This document shows positions 26,728-38,355 of a stretch of 64,000 bases of DNA, piece after piece. The DNA is from Chromera velia (lineage: Eukaryota > Sar > Chromeraceae): positions 26,001-90,000 of the forward strand of contig JAHBMJ010002108.1 of the NCBI GenBank assembly GCA_018398765.1, read 5' to 3'. The position numbers and the translations under genes were made by a program. The first letter of the stretch is position 1. Each line of letters starts with the position of its first letter. Under the pieces are notes generated by a model, which had not been told where the DNA came from, did not search any database, and saw nothing but the letters and a program-made list of their open reading frames with translations.

Positions 26728-29700
26728 CTGAAAGCTTGTCAGCAGGGAAGAATAAGCCACTTTATTAGAGGAAGTTTAGCACAAAAGAAACAAGCAAGAA
26801 GCAATGACTGACTGACATCCAAACGTAAAGAATTGAAACGAAGAATCCAAGCGTATTGAGTACCTGTGCGCAATGTGATTTCATTCAGTTCTTTAGTTGA
26901 TCATTCATTCATCCATCCATCCATCTATCGATTCATCCTTCTACTTTGTGGCACCTCACGAATACACAAAAGAAAGAAGCACTTCATGGGGACTTTATCG
27001 AAAGACAGCGACTTATCTCAATTCTTCCAAGCCTACTCAGATACCAGGTCAAGACTACGCCCGATGCACAAATGTTCTGAGTGAGTAATTCCATGAGCTG
27101 CTTCATGCCAATTTGCTTCAATCGTTGTCTCATTTATTCTGTTTCAACGTCAGAGTAACCTTTTCCTGCAGACGCCGAATCCAAAAGCCAAATAGCCAAC
27201 CGAAACAGAACGCACACAAACAGTTGCGATCATCAGAACGAAGTGAACCTACCTTGTTGAGTTGCCACGGGAGAAGTTTTTCCTTAAGAAAATAATGGCC
27301 AACATAGGACAGTCCCATACAGACGAAAAGAAGTGCACCAAAAATGACTGGAACCATAATGCGAAACAGGTACTTGTTGAAGGGCGTGGCTCCCGGAGCA
27401 AAACATTCCCTGAACACAATCATTTTCATTAGTCTGACAGAATGAGCACAAACATATCGTGCACGGAAAGAGTGTCTCTATCTCTCTTCACAGATGTCGT
27501 GAATGCCCGGTTTGCTTTGCAGACGTGATGGTCTCAGATCGATGAGGAGATCAGACGGTAAAATGGACACCAAAAAATGCAGATAAATCCCTGGGGCCTG
27601 TGGAACGACGCAATTAAGCATACAGACCGACTGACTGACTGACTGACCATTGCAGCGAGTCAAAGTCAACGGAGACGATTTTGAGGAGGTCGATGCCGTT
27701 CGTGAGCGTGGCTGGGTAGACGATCTCAATTTGGCTCAGCACAGCGATTTGCTGCGAGCACGAGGGATCAACAGGTCACTTTGAGTGGACTTTTCGCGTA
27801 TGATTTTTTTTCCCTGCATGCCTCTATCCTTCTTTTTCTCTCGTTCTTGCCTCTTTCCTTCCTTCCTTGCTTCCTTCCTTCCTTCTTTCTGTCTGTCTGT
27901 CTGTCTGTCTTTCTTTCTTCCTTCCTTCCTTTCTTTCTTTCTGTCTGTCTTTCTTTCTTTCTTTCTTTCTTTTCTTTCTCGTTCCGCTCGCCGAAGTCAA
28001 TCAGGTAGTCAGTCGGTCAGTCAGTCACTCAGTCAAAGACTGCAACATTTTGTTGATGAGCTAACCTGTGGAGAACATGAAGCAACTTTTAGCAGGCGAA
28101 CGCGGACATAAACGAAGAGACACATCACATAGATATCACTGAATAGGCATACGTCGGGCGCGTCCTCTCAATAGAGGTGGTGAAGGAAAAAGGGGGAGCG
28201 TCAAGTGACCGCCCGATTCGTTTGGAAGAAAAGAAAGCGAATTGTAGCGGTTGTCTAGGGAGCTCACTGGAATAGTACGGAGAACAGCAACCCCCCCGCA
28301 CCCGTACCTGAACGAAGACAAATGTGAGAGTCACAGATGTCGTCGCCCTGCTCAACGATGAGGATTTCCCAGAGTATTCCCCGTTGGTGAAATAGTAGAC
28401 GAGGATCAAAATGATCAAACCAAGAAAGAAAAGAAGGAAGAGAGGCCAAGAAAAGGTGCCGGGACACTCTGTGCATCCAGACTCCGAGTTCTGCACGCAC
28501 ACACAAGCATGCACGGACAGAGAGGAAGAGAAACACGTTTACGCTCCTGTTTTCTTCGGTTATTTAACCGCAGCTGCCCTGCACATTGGAAACGGAAACC
28601 TTCATTTTTTCACTCACTCATTTAAGTATTTACATACCACTGTGCTGTGATTGATCATTGTTCATCATCTGCGAGAGAGAGGCTTTCCTTTGTTGAAGTA
28701 ACGATTTGTGCACCTGCGTTTTATTTCCTGCCGAGCTATAAAAGGAACCAAAGAGACCCTCTTGGGACCGGAAGGGGATAACAGAGAAATAAAGAAAAGG
28801 AAAGGTAAGGAGGGACAAATAATTCGGTTTTCTTCACCCAACTGACCGTGAAGAACCCCTCAGGGCAGGAGTCGCACACGAGCCCGACCCGTCCCCCCTT
28901 ACACAGAGAGGACACAGCCGTGGTTGAAGCCTTCGAGGCTGTCGTCGTGTTTGAGGAGGCCGTCAAGTTGGCAGGGTCTATGCTCCCTCCTGGACAAGCG
29001 AAGCGGTCTCTGTAGTTACAGCGTGTTGAACGAAAAAAAGTATAAAACATGAATACGAATCGTGCCATTCTTTTGTTTGTTTGGCATGGCTGTTTTTGAA
29101 AAGCTTCAAAAACACAGGAAGCAGAGGAAAATACATAAAGCAAAAACAGACTTGTTGCATGTGTGAAAGAGACCACACAGAAACGCAAATAGAGAAACAA
29201 ATGAGTGGACAAGCGCGCCCATGGGCTTGCAGACGAATCAACTGACTTGCACACGTACACCTTTGGGTTTTCGAAGCTGGCTGCCTGTTCTGTGGTGAGA
29301 ACCTCAGCCCAAAATCCTTCGGCGATCTCCGGAATGGCAGAACCTCCAACGCACTTCATACCAGAGAAGCTCTCTGAGCAGGTGATGCACCGATTTTCCT
29401 GCAGAGAGGAAAAAAACCACGTCAGTGAAAGAGAAATGAGATCGTGGACTACTTGATGAATCTTTTCCCCCGTCTCTGAACCATTTTATATGTGCAGGTA
29501 AATTATTGACTGAGCGAGCAAGTGAAGACGAAACATCGTGGCCTGCTTGCAGAAGAATTGGAAACAAAGTGACCGACCGCCTAGTTGCTCTCTCGACAAA
29601 CAGACTGCTGGCTTGCTGATTGATTGACTTACCCTCTTGTTGAGGAAACTGCCTTCCGCACTGATTGATTGACTTACCCTCTTGTTGAGGATCTGCGTTC

Positions 29701-30540
29701 CGCACTGATTGATTGACTTACCCTCTTGTTGAGGAAACTGCGTTCCGCACTGATTGATTGACTTACCCTCTTGTTGAGGAGACTGCGTTCCGCACTGATT
29801 GATTGACTTACCCTCTTGTTGAGGAAACTGCCTTCCGCACAGGTGCAGTCTGAGAGTTGGACCGCGCCTACGGATGGGGTCGTGAGTGTGTCCGGGCACT
29901 GCTTACACTCTGACTTGCCGACCTCATCCTGATACCACCCGATTGCGCATCTGCAGGCAGCACGCAAAAATGAAAGAAAGAGAAACATTCATTCAAAAAA
30001 TTGGAGATGAGGAGAGGAGGGGAAGAGCAAAGGAAAAAGGAAGTAGAAGAGGAGAGGAGAGGAGGGCAGCAGAAAAGAAGGCGGGGAGCAAGAGAACAGG
30101 AGAGAGCTAGATAGGGAGAGAAAAAGAAGGAAGTGGAGATAGAATAGAAAGGCAAGAAAGCAAAGAAAAAGAGATCTGTCATTTGCCCACCGATTGCATT
30201 CGAATGCGTCTTCACTTGCCGCCCGTGACCTGCCTACTGGACAGCTTGTGCAGTTCACCGTGCCTGTCAGAGAAACAAAGAGAAAAGAAACACAACCCCG
30301 GATATGAAAGGCATTCCAGCTGGACAACCACGTTGACCAGGCAGCAAAAAGGAAAAGAAACAAGGAACAAAACCATCTATTCTCGAGGCTCTTCGGTTCG
30401 GACATGGCACATACAACCAGGGGGCAACCAAGGCAACGAATGAAGGGAGAAGTTTTTGCTTTTTTTCCGTAAATCCGTCAAAAGCGTCACTCTCATCATC
30501 CCAACCACAGCTGGAAAGATGCAGCAGTAGAAGCGACCCT

Positions 30541-30573
<33 letters not shown>

Positions 30574-30890
30574 ACGGAGGCAAAAGACCAAACCAACCAA
30601 CGCACCTGTGGTGGAGGTGAAGGTGCCAGCAGCGCATGTGCTGCAGTCCGTGGTCCCGTTCCCGTTTGCGTACGTCCCAGTTGCACACGCAGTGCAGGTC
30701 CCGTCTGTCACGTTATTGTAGTACCCCGTCGAGCAGGCCTGCATCCATGCATCCATGCACTCTTTCTTTCAGTCGAGTTGGCGGAAGAGAAGAGAAGAGT
30801 AGAGAAGAAAAGGGAGACTGTGTCTTGCAGCAACACACTGCGCTGTCTGTGCGTTTGCGTGAATGTCAGAGAGAGTGACGCGCGCGCACG

Positions 30891-30952
<62 letters not shown>

Positions 30953-30984
30953 TGTGAGAGAGAGAAAGAAAGAGAGAAAATGAA

Positions 30985-31029
<45 letters not shown>

Positions 31030-34008
31030 AAGTGAGAAAGAGAGGGAGAGAGGGAGAGAGAGACCGAAAGAGAGAGGGAGAAAATCGATACGGCCACCAT
31101 CTACATTGATTATATCGAACCGCAATTTCTCTCCCCTCCCTTTTTCGCTGTGCCTGTCCCTGTCTATGTGCATGTGCACCCCCACCTCGCAGGAGAGGAG
31201 GGCGTTTCTCTGAGTCCCCGTGGGACATGACACCGGGGCGTCGGCGAACGTGGCGGTCTGCCCCCCAGGAGGGTAGTGCGTCTGTCCATCGACCATTGTG
31301 ATGCTGTTCTGCCACACCACGGTGTCTGCATACACAGACACCCCCACGCCCGCACAGATAGAATCAGAGAGAGACGGCTAAGTGTAGATTGACAGACAGA
31401 CACTTTGGTAGTCGAGTGGTGGTCTTGCACAGAAGGAAAGGCGGAAAGAAAGGCAGACAGATGGAGACACACGCGAGGAGGCAGGCAGCCAGCAAGACAG
31501 GCAGGCTGGCAGGTGGGCGGAAAGACATGCGCGAATCTGCTTCGCTAGAACACAAGCCAATGTCACAAACAGTATAATTAGCCCCCTCTGACAGCACATG
31601 AGCGCCTGCACGGAAAGCAGACTCGACAAAAGACCGAAAAAGAAAGTCTCTCTTGACTTTTTTGCTAAATAGATATCTTGAATTGCCCACCGGAGGTGTA
31701 CTGCCAGATCCCTGCTGTGACAACAATCCCTCCTTGGGTATGGTCAATCCATCGGATCGTCAGTCGGCCTGCAGAAAGAAATTTGGTAGTGAATTTAGTC
31801 AAATGCAAGATTCTTTTCTTTCTCCTGGCTGACGGTCTCTTTGCTGGACTGTTTGACATGCAATCAAGAGACACAAAGGGTGACGCAGTAAGCCAGAGAG
31901 AAAAAGACAGAGAGTGTCAAAAGGATCGAAAGAACGAACCTGTTCTGTCTCCGTTGGCGTCGTGTGTGACTGTCCCCGTGATTCCCTCAAAGTTTGCAGA
32001 GAGAAACTGTTGGTACAGGCCGTCGTATAGTTGGGTCCGCTTTGTGCCTGCCGCTGATGTGCCGAAGTCTGAGAAAGGAGGTAAAGGAGGGAGAAGGAAA
32101 TAAGAAAATAAATGAATAGATGAAGATCAGTACCAGCATGAACGAGCAAAGACTTACTCGAAGAAGAAAAAGTGACGCCCGTGATTGCTCGAGCCCTTTT
32201 TCTTTGTTCTTCGTACTGTTTTTGTCGAAGAGACGCCGAGTGTACTCATTACTTCTCCGTTCTCCTTTTGCTATCTGTATTCACACCTGTCAATCCAGAC
32301 TTTGGAAAGATCAGACAGACGGCGATCTCGAGAGGTCACTCATTCTCTCTGAATACCGATTTCTTGTTTGTCTTTCTACCAGTGACCAAACCAACCAGAC
32401 ACCCCCACACACACAAGCACATCCCGCCCTCCCCTTCCCACCCACCCACCTGACGACGCCAACCCGTTGGCTGTCCATGTCGTGGGGTTCTGCATGAAGT
32501 TGTGGATGGCGAAGAAGGAGTCCCACATCGCGTCGTAGTAGAGGGCTGCCAGTCCCTGCACGTACATACGTGCACACATTAATTCTGCACATACATGCTC
32601 ACATTAATTCAATTTGGGGGGGGGGCAGACACACAGATAGGCAGACAACGACGGTTGTATGCGTGGAAGAAAGTCAAGATAGAGGGCGGCACTCCAACAA
32701 ACAACGCAGTGGACCCTTATTGGTTCGCATGGGAGGGAGAAAATTCTGTTTGTTCTTGATTTATGTACGCAGGCTCGTCTGACATGATCCTCTATGATCC
32801 ATAACCCTGGAAGAGCCTGAAGCGAGACCCTCCCTCAGTTTCGAAGTGAGGGGCTAGTCGAGTCACTGCATGAAAGTTTGCTTCGCCGAGTATTGGAAGG
32901 GTTGCAATGAGCAAAACGAATCACACGTCGGAGCTGCTATATACGACTGTCGACATTTTCTTGTTTCTGTCGACTCCACTAGTGCTTGCAAAGACCTTAC
33001 CGACGTTTTGACTCTTTTGCCTTTGATTCTCTTTGTGCACCCCCCGGTTTTGGGTTTCAATTGGTCAACATGACAAGCTTCCCTCTGTTCAATTCGCTTT
33101 GGTGCGGGCCCGGCTGACTCATGGACACCCATTTCAGGCATCAAAAGACAAAAATGGGTCCTCCTTATTTGAGAGTCACCATGCATGCACTCGTTGTGCC
33201 CTATACCCCCGGCCCCTAGCTTGACTTGCCTCGTTGCAATTGGTTCCGCACGCTGCCGTGTAAGATGTGAGGACTTCTGCTGGTGTTTTACCGTTGCTCA
33301 TTGCGGTGCTGTAAGCAGAGGAAGAAGAGATAGGCCAGATCGGGCCCTCGACCCCGAAGGCGTTGCTGGCTCCCGCGATGATCTCACTCGCAGAGCAGTC
33401 CGTGTTCGATGCCCCCGAGGAGATGAAGTCTGTTGAAACCCTGCAGAAGTTTCGTTTCACAGACTGGTGATCAGACAGTTGTCCAGACTCGGGTTTACAG
33501 GAAGACAGGAACACACAGACAGGCATGGAAGGAGGCATGCATACAGACAGACAGTGAATTAGCTCATGAGCTATGCAGGAAATGCCCTTTTTGTCATTCC
33601 ACCTAGGCCCGAAAAAGAGCAAAAGCTTTATTGAAGCGGCGTCATAGTAGTCGACTGACCAACTGGTCATCAGGTACATCATATCACCCCCGTAGTATCC
33701 CCTTTTGTATGCCGAGCACCATATGCTCAGCTGGAGGGTTCCGTAGTCACCCAGCAGCACCACCTGAAATCGCAGCATGCAGCGCCAAGACAAAATTCTG
33801 CGTTCGCCTTTTGGATGAAAACCACTCTCTCTGTAATGAAATGAAAATCATCTATCGTCTTGCGGGCATGAGAAGAGAAGATGGCGCCAATGCACACATG
33901 AATGCCCACATACACAGATGCGAGGTTTTCAGAGTGAACATAATGTGTGGCTATCGACCTTTGATCTTGCGCTTGCAAACCGAAAGAATTTCTGAGAGAA
34001 ACCGCGAG

Positions 34009-34053
<45 letters not shown>

Positions 34054-34074
34054 TGACACACACACACACATTCG

Positions 34075-34118
<44 letters not shown>

Positions 34119-36538
34119 TGGAGAGAGAGCAAAGAGACAGAGATGCTGGCGCAGCACACAGGCGATCACACATGCGCGTATGGTCTACACGCTGAAGTTT
34201 GCACACGCGCTGTCAAGCTACTGTGTCTGGAGGAAAAGCAGGCCGTTCGCTTTGAATCATCATGACCGGAAGAATTCTGTATGAAAATGAATGCATTCAT
34301 TGAATCATCATGGCCGAATGAACGTCGGACTGCATTGCGCCTCAACTTTTTCTCGACATGTCTTTTCGAATTCACACTCCTGATAGGCAGATTGGGCGAT
34401 TTTTTTTCATACAGAATTCTTTTTTGTATGAAAAAAAATGCATGCGAATACATACTCCTGATAGGATAGGCAGATGGGGCGACAGACCTTTGCCCCTGTG
34501 TCGATCATGTTGTCGACAATTGCGTCTGAATTCGTTGTGCTCACAGTCGTGACTTCGGTCTCGAACAAAAGCAGGGCGTCTGGCATCTCAGTCTTGACAC
34601 CCTGAAGAGTCGCTTTTGCTACCGCTGCACGTGTGGAGTAGAGATGATTTCAATTTGAATTCATGCAGTCAGCAATGCACAAGAGGCGGCAGCCCGGTGC
34701 AGTGGGGGGTGCAGACATCGATCGGGGGATTTGGACAGTGCAGAGAACAAATTGAGGAGGGGAGAGGAAAGCCAACCAGTCACGCCGTTAAGTAGTTGGC
34801 TGTCAGAAGACATGCCGAGTGAAATACAGGTAGGCCGTGAGATCAGACAAGCTCTTCTTGTTTCCTTTCTTCTACACCCCGCTGCGCTTTTGTCTTTTTT
34901 CCCCCTTGCTCGTTTGGGATAGAGAGGGAGGGAGGGGCTCACCGTCGTCGGTGTAGACAAGTGCAAACCTGCAGACAAGCGGGCAAGCAAAGCGTTCTGG
35001 TACAAGGCACCGCTCGCTTTGTCAATGGACAGACGGGCAAAATGTTGTCTTGTCAAAGGAGACAGAAGAAGAGAGAGAAGAGGTGATACCCATGATAGGA
35101 AAGAGACAACTACTAATAAATAAATTCGGAAGGGCAGCTAGCTCACCGATCGATGTCGAAAGATTTCAGAACTCCCACAAACCCCTTGTACTCGAACACA
35201 GGGGACAGTCTGACGAGGCCCTTGTAAGTAGAACTGTCAGACAGCGTCGGGTTGGTCGACCATGGAGACAGGTGGACGATTTCAAAGGGAGCCAACACCT
35301 GAGAGGAAGAACGATCGAAAAGATGAATGAATGAATGAATGACTAACTGATTTGCTGGATCATGAATCTGTGAGTGAGTGAGCGAGCGAGCGTGTGAGTG
35401 AATGAATGGATGAATGAATAATTGGATGGATGGATGGATGGATAAATGGACGAATAGCAGAATGTTAAAAGAAAGGAGAGAGGACAAAGGAGAGGGGAAA
35501 AGGAAGGAAGGAAGGAAGGAAGACATAGACAATCAATCAAACCATGTGAGAAGCAAGCAAGCAAGTAACGAAGTGCTCTATCAAACCACAAAGAAATGAA
35601 GCAACACAAGAACATGCATTAAAACAACGAAACTCTCTCACCGTATTGGCTCCAGTCGTTCCCCCCGAGCAAGCGGGGCCCACCACCAGCGCAGGTCTGC
35701 TCGTTTCCACAAACACGGAGGTCGCTGCATTGGCCACCCACTGGTCGCACCCTGTGTCTACCGTCTCTCCAAGCACGATCGTGTCTGCATTCGAGCACAG
35801 AGGCCGGAATCCAACTGATTTCACCGCACAACCAGTCACGTGGAAGTTACCAACAGTCAGAGGGAATACATCGTGGGAAGCGCAGAACGTTGATCGGGAT
35901 GATTTGTTTTGGAGTCACATTCATCCAGGCAAAGGTACAAAGGAGCGAATTAGGAGAGCTTGACAGCTGACCGCTTGCAAGGACATTGGTGTTTGCGTTG
36001 ACTTCAGTGACCGCCAGATTCACAACAGGCAGCACTGCGTCGAGAATGTTCCCCGCTGCACACACGCAGAGACTCACTTGCTGACTCACTCACTCCCTCA
36101 CATACAGACTTTGCGTGAACACAGGTACGCATGTGCCAGGCTCTACCCCATTCATGACACATGCGTGGCCCGATGTGTCCAGACAGGGAAAGAGAAAGCG
36201 TGCATGGCCTGATGTGTCCAGACAGGGAAAGAGAAAGCGTGCATGGCCCGATGTGTCCAGACAGAGAAAGAGAAAGCGTGCATGGCCCGATGTGTCCAGA
36301 CAGAGAAAGAGAAAGCGTGCGTGGGACGACGTGCGAGCTACACAGAGATAGAGACAGAGAAGACATAGCGAAAGGCGCTGCCTCCACTCCCTAAGAGAGT
36401 CCCAATGCAGAGAAGAGAACAGACAAACCAACCTCCACCTGTCCTGGGACCAGCAATGCCGATTGTAATGTCTGCAGACAATGCAAGACGCACTGCAGAC
36501 AAGCCCAAGAGGAGGGAAACAGTCAGCCCGCGTGCCAT
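21720..36538 (-). CDS. receptor-like protein: ligand-binding ectodomain, Cys-rich modules, multi-pass membrane region
   Basis: 31 exons in coding order: 36433-36538, 35972-36055, 35642-35784, 35147-35298, 34943-34968, 34488-34624, 33660-33763, 33230-33440, 32450-32555, 31940-32068, 31691-31768, 31186-31325, 30606-30738, 30191-30263, 29812-29950, 29247-29398, 28847-29009, 28308-28490, 27648-27751, 27253-27409, 27045-27076, 26298-26392, 25961-26090, 25509-25575, 25070-25106, 24535-24621, 24131-24203, 23529-23656, 22892-23138, 22371-22702, 21720-21967. Every phase matches; 1,331 residues. It has a signal peptide, a type-I periplasmic-binding-like domain (to about 472), cysteine-rich modules (473-692), eight or nine hydrophobic segments (693-1138) and an acidic cytoplasmic tail. 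It probably senses an extracellular ligand at the cell surface; ligand and output are unknown. Intron 8 (starting 33229) is GC-AG. The 32-nt exon 27045-27076 is the least certain. Confidence 0.82.
24287..24330. repeat. CA microsatellite in a receptor intron
   Basis: About 20 CA units, in the intron between exons 24131-24203 and 24535-24621. Confidence 0.9.
25391..25443. repeat. CA microsatellite in a receptor intron
   Basis: Near-perfect CA run in the intron 25107-25508. Confidence 0.9.
26430..26462. repeat. ATGA tetranucleotide repeat
   Basis: About eight ATGA units in a receptor intron. Confidence 0.85.
26691..26728. repeat. GA microsatellite (TC on the sense strand)
   Basis: Uninterrupted GA run in the intron 26393-27044. 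Confidence 0.9.
27627..27647 (-). repeat. GTCA repeats at a 5' splice site
   Basis: On the minus strand the intron after exon 27648-27751 begins with four or more GTCA units, so the donor GTCAGT occurs several times in register. Confidence 0.8.
27861..27985. repeat. TTCC/TCTG/TTTC tetranucleotide repeats
   Basis: Pyrimidine-rich tetranucleotide blocks in the intron 27752-28307. Confidence 0.9.
29617..29840 (-). repeat. five tandem 45-bp units, each with a complete 5' splice site
   Basis: Units at 29617-29661, 29662-29705 (44 bp, one base short), 29706-29750, 29751-29795 and 29796-29840. On the sense strand each contains the end of exon 29812-29950 (codons for SFLNKR) followed by GTAAGTC and then AATCAATCAG. 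The unit at 29796-29840 joins the unique exon; the four downstream copies repeat its 3' end and donor inside the intron. At 45 bp the unit equals 15 codons, so using a later donor within the in-frame copies would add 15 residues each. Confidence 0.92.
30547..30571. repeat. CAGG tetranucleotide repeat
   Basis: About six CAGG units in a receptor intron. Confidence 0.85.
30892..31082. repeat. CA/GA/GT microsatellite complex
   Basis: CA, GA and GT dinucleotide runs in the intron 30739-31185. Confidence 0.9.
34008..34115. repeat. CA microsatellite
   Basis: Interrupted CA run in the intron 33764-34487. Confidence 0.9.
35322..35452. repeat. ATGA/GAGT/GGAT tetranucleotide repeats
   Basis: Mixed tetranucleotide runs in the intron 35299-35641. 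Confidence 0.8.
36163..36318. repeat. four tandem 39-bp units in intron 1 of the receptor gene
   Basis: Units start at 36163, 36202, 36241 and 36280 and share GATGTGTCCAGACAG followed by GAAAGAGAAAGCGT, with one to three differences between copies. Confidence 0.9.
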
Positions 36539-36954
36539 TTGTATTCTCTTCAGCGGCGGCGCCCTCTGAAAGGACCCGTGCGAAGGAAGGACCCAAGACA
36601 AAAAGAGGAACGCAGACAAATCGTCCGCACAAATGGATTACAAATTAAGGGAGGGCACCGTGGACCTCGATGAACTTCTCATCCTGAAAAGGTGCATGCC
36701 CTTCGAACCGCTCCTTCACCATTCTACCATACATAGGCCGCTGACAGTCAGACTGATTCCAAGCGTACTTCCTTCTTTCAACGTCGCCTCGTGATCTTAA
36801 TACACATTGCAGTCTGAAGGGACGGGCAAAAAGTCCTTGCACAAATTACGCTGGACCAGAGTCGCAGAATGGCGTTGAAATGTTCTGACCTGCATGAACT
36901 CAAATGAGGCAACATGCACTCCTCGGCCTTACCGATACGCGTGTCGTGACACAC
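36539..36954. promoter_or_regulatory. upstream region of the receptor gene
   Basis: Sequence directly 5' of the receptor start, up to the inverted-repeat element. No specific motif is assigned; the promoter role is inferred from position. Confidence 0.3.
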
Positions 36955-37000
36955 GGGGACTCATACAAAATACTTTATGCAACGCCGTTGCATAACCCCC

Positions 37001-37001
37001 N
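37001..37001. other. single N: assembly join
   Basis: One unknown base between the left inverted arm and the GAAA repeat, probably standing for an unresolved gap in repetitive DNA. Confidence 0.8.
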
Positions 37002-37076
<75 letters not shown>

Positions 37077-37161
37077 CAGACAGAAAGACAGAAAGACAGA
37101 AAGACAGAAAGAAAGACAAACAGACAGACAGAAAGACAGAAAGAAAGACAAACAGACAGAC

Positions 37162-37204
<43 letters not shown>

Positions 37205-37213
37205 AAAAAGGAG

Positions 37214-37244
<31 letters not shown>

Positions 37245-37906
37245 AAAAAGAAAAAAGGAGAGAAGGAGAGAAGGAAAGAGGGAAAGACGGAAGGAAGGAA
37301 GGAAGGAAAGAAGGAAGGAAGGAGGGAGGGAGGGAGGGAGGGAGGTAGGGAAGTGGAGGGAAGGAAGAAGGGAACGAACGAACAAAGGAAGGAAGGAAGG
37401 AAGGAAGGAAATAAGGAAGGAGGGAACGAACGAACAAAGGAAGGAAGGAAGGAAGGAAGGGAGGAAGGAAGGAGACGAAAAGAGAGGAAGGGAAGGAAGG
37501 AAGGCGCGTGAGTGAGTGAGTGACGGGGAGTGAGTGAGTAAGTGAGTGAGTGAGTGAGTGAGTGAGTGAATGATTGACTGACTGACTGACTGACTGAGTG
37601 AATGAGTGAATGATTGAACAAGTGAATGACTGACTTACTGACGCTTACTGATTAACTGACGGACGGACAGACGGACGGACAGACGGACAGACGGACAGAT
37701 GGACAGACGGACAGACGGACAGACGGACAGACGGACTGACTGACTGACTGACTGACGGATGGACTAACGGACGGACGGACTGACGGACGGATGGACGGAC
37801 GGACGGACTGACTGACTGACGGACTGAGAGACTGACGAACTGACGGACTGACGGACGGATGGACGGACTGACGGAGTGACGGACGGACGGACGGACGGAC
37901 GGACGA

Positions 37907-37938
<32 letters not shown>

Positions 37939-38355
37939 ACTGATGGACGGACTGACGGACTGACAGACGGACAGACGGACAGACGGATAGACGGACAGAC
38001 GGACTGACTGACTGATGGACGGACTGACGGACTGACTGACGGACGGACGGACGGACTGACTAACTGACTGACTGACGGACGGACTGACAGACTGACTCAC
38101 AGACTGATTCACAGACTGACTGACTGACTGACTGACTGACTGACTGCCTTACTGACTGACTGAGTGACTGCCTTACTGCCTTACTGCCTGACTGGCTGAC
38201 TGACTGGCTGACTGTCTGACTGTCTGACTGCCTGACTGGCTGACTGACTGACTGACTGACGGACGGACGGACTGACTGACGGATGGACGGACTGACTGAC
38301 GGACGGACTGACTGACAGACTGACTGACTGACGGACGGACGGACGGACGGACTGT
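37002..38355. repeat. satellite-like block: GAAA, AAGG, GAGT, then GACG/GACT arrays
   Basis: Successive zones: GAAA/GACA (37002-37260), GGAA/GGAG (37261-37500), GAGT (37505-37560), GACT/GACG and GACA (37570-38355). Long open frames on both strands here are low-complexity and not genes. Confidence 0.95.

Larger units (their letters stand above)
21720..28490 (-). other. domain: multi-pass membrane region and acidic tail (exons 18-31)
   Basis: Hydrophobic segments occur in exons at 28308-28490 (FLLFFLGLIILILVYYF), 27253-27409 (MVPVIFGALLFVCMGLSYV), 27045-26298, 25961-26090 (IVMYIVCGMCFVATVLF), 25509-25070 (YWWWGFIYTLYNFLVALAPI), 24535-24621, 24131-24203, 23529-23656 and 22892-23138. The order FDSLQWECFAPG, AFDCRLNP and PRYWWWGF resembles, from memory, large membrane proteins of algae and oomycetes with the same Cys-rich stalk. 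That family link is inference. The tail (21720-21967) is very acidic. Confidence 0.65.
28847..30738 (-). other. domain: cysteine-rich ephrin-receptor/GCC2-GCC3-like modules (exons 13-17)
   Basis: Repeated C-x2-C spacing with GTY/GWY turns, for example CTACATGTYANGN, CSTCAAGTFTS, CTSCPVGR, CKQCPDTLTT, CITCSESFSG and CDSCPEGFFT. These stalk-like modules usually sit between an ectodomain and membrane segments. Confidence 0.75.
31186..36538 (-). other. domain: signal peptide and periplasmic-binding-type ligand domain (exons 1-12)
   Basis: The start MARGLTVSLLLGLSAVRLALS is a clear signal peptide. It is followed by ADITIGIAGPRTGG and the helix ILDAVLPVVNLAVTEVNA. Hallmarks of the ANF-receptor/leucine-binding fold appear in order: CDQWVANAAT, ALVVGPACSGGT, IVHLSPWSTNPTLSD, LVRLSP, RFALVYTDD, VVLLGDYG, LAALYYDAMWDSF and FEGITGTVTHDANGDR. 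This matches the bilobed fold of eukaryotic receptor ectodomains; the ligand cannot be read from sequence. Confidence 0.8.

Noticed and set aside
29617-29840. Direct repeats resembling a CRISPR array
   Set aside because: Units are contiguous with no unique spacers and lie at a eukaryotic splice site.
36904-38112. Long open frames of Lys/Glu/Arg, Phe/Leu/Ser and Val/Ser/Pro/Gln repeats on both strands
   Set aside because: They are translations of GAAA, GGAA and GACG/GACT satellite arrays, with no coding character.
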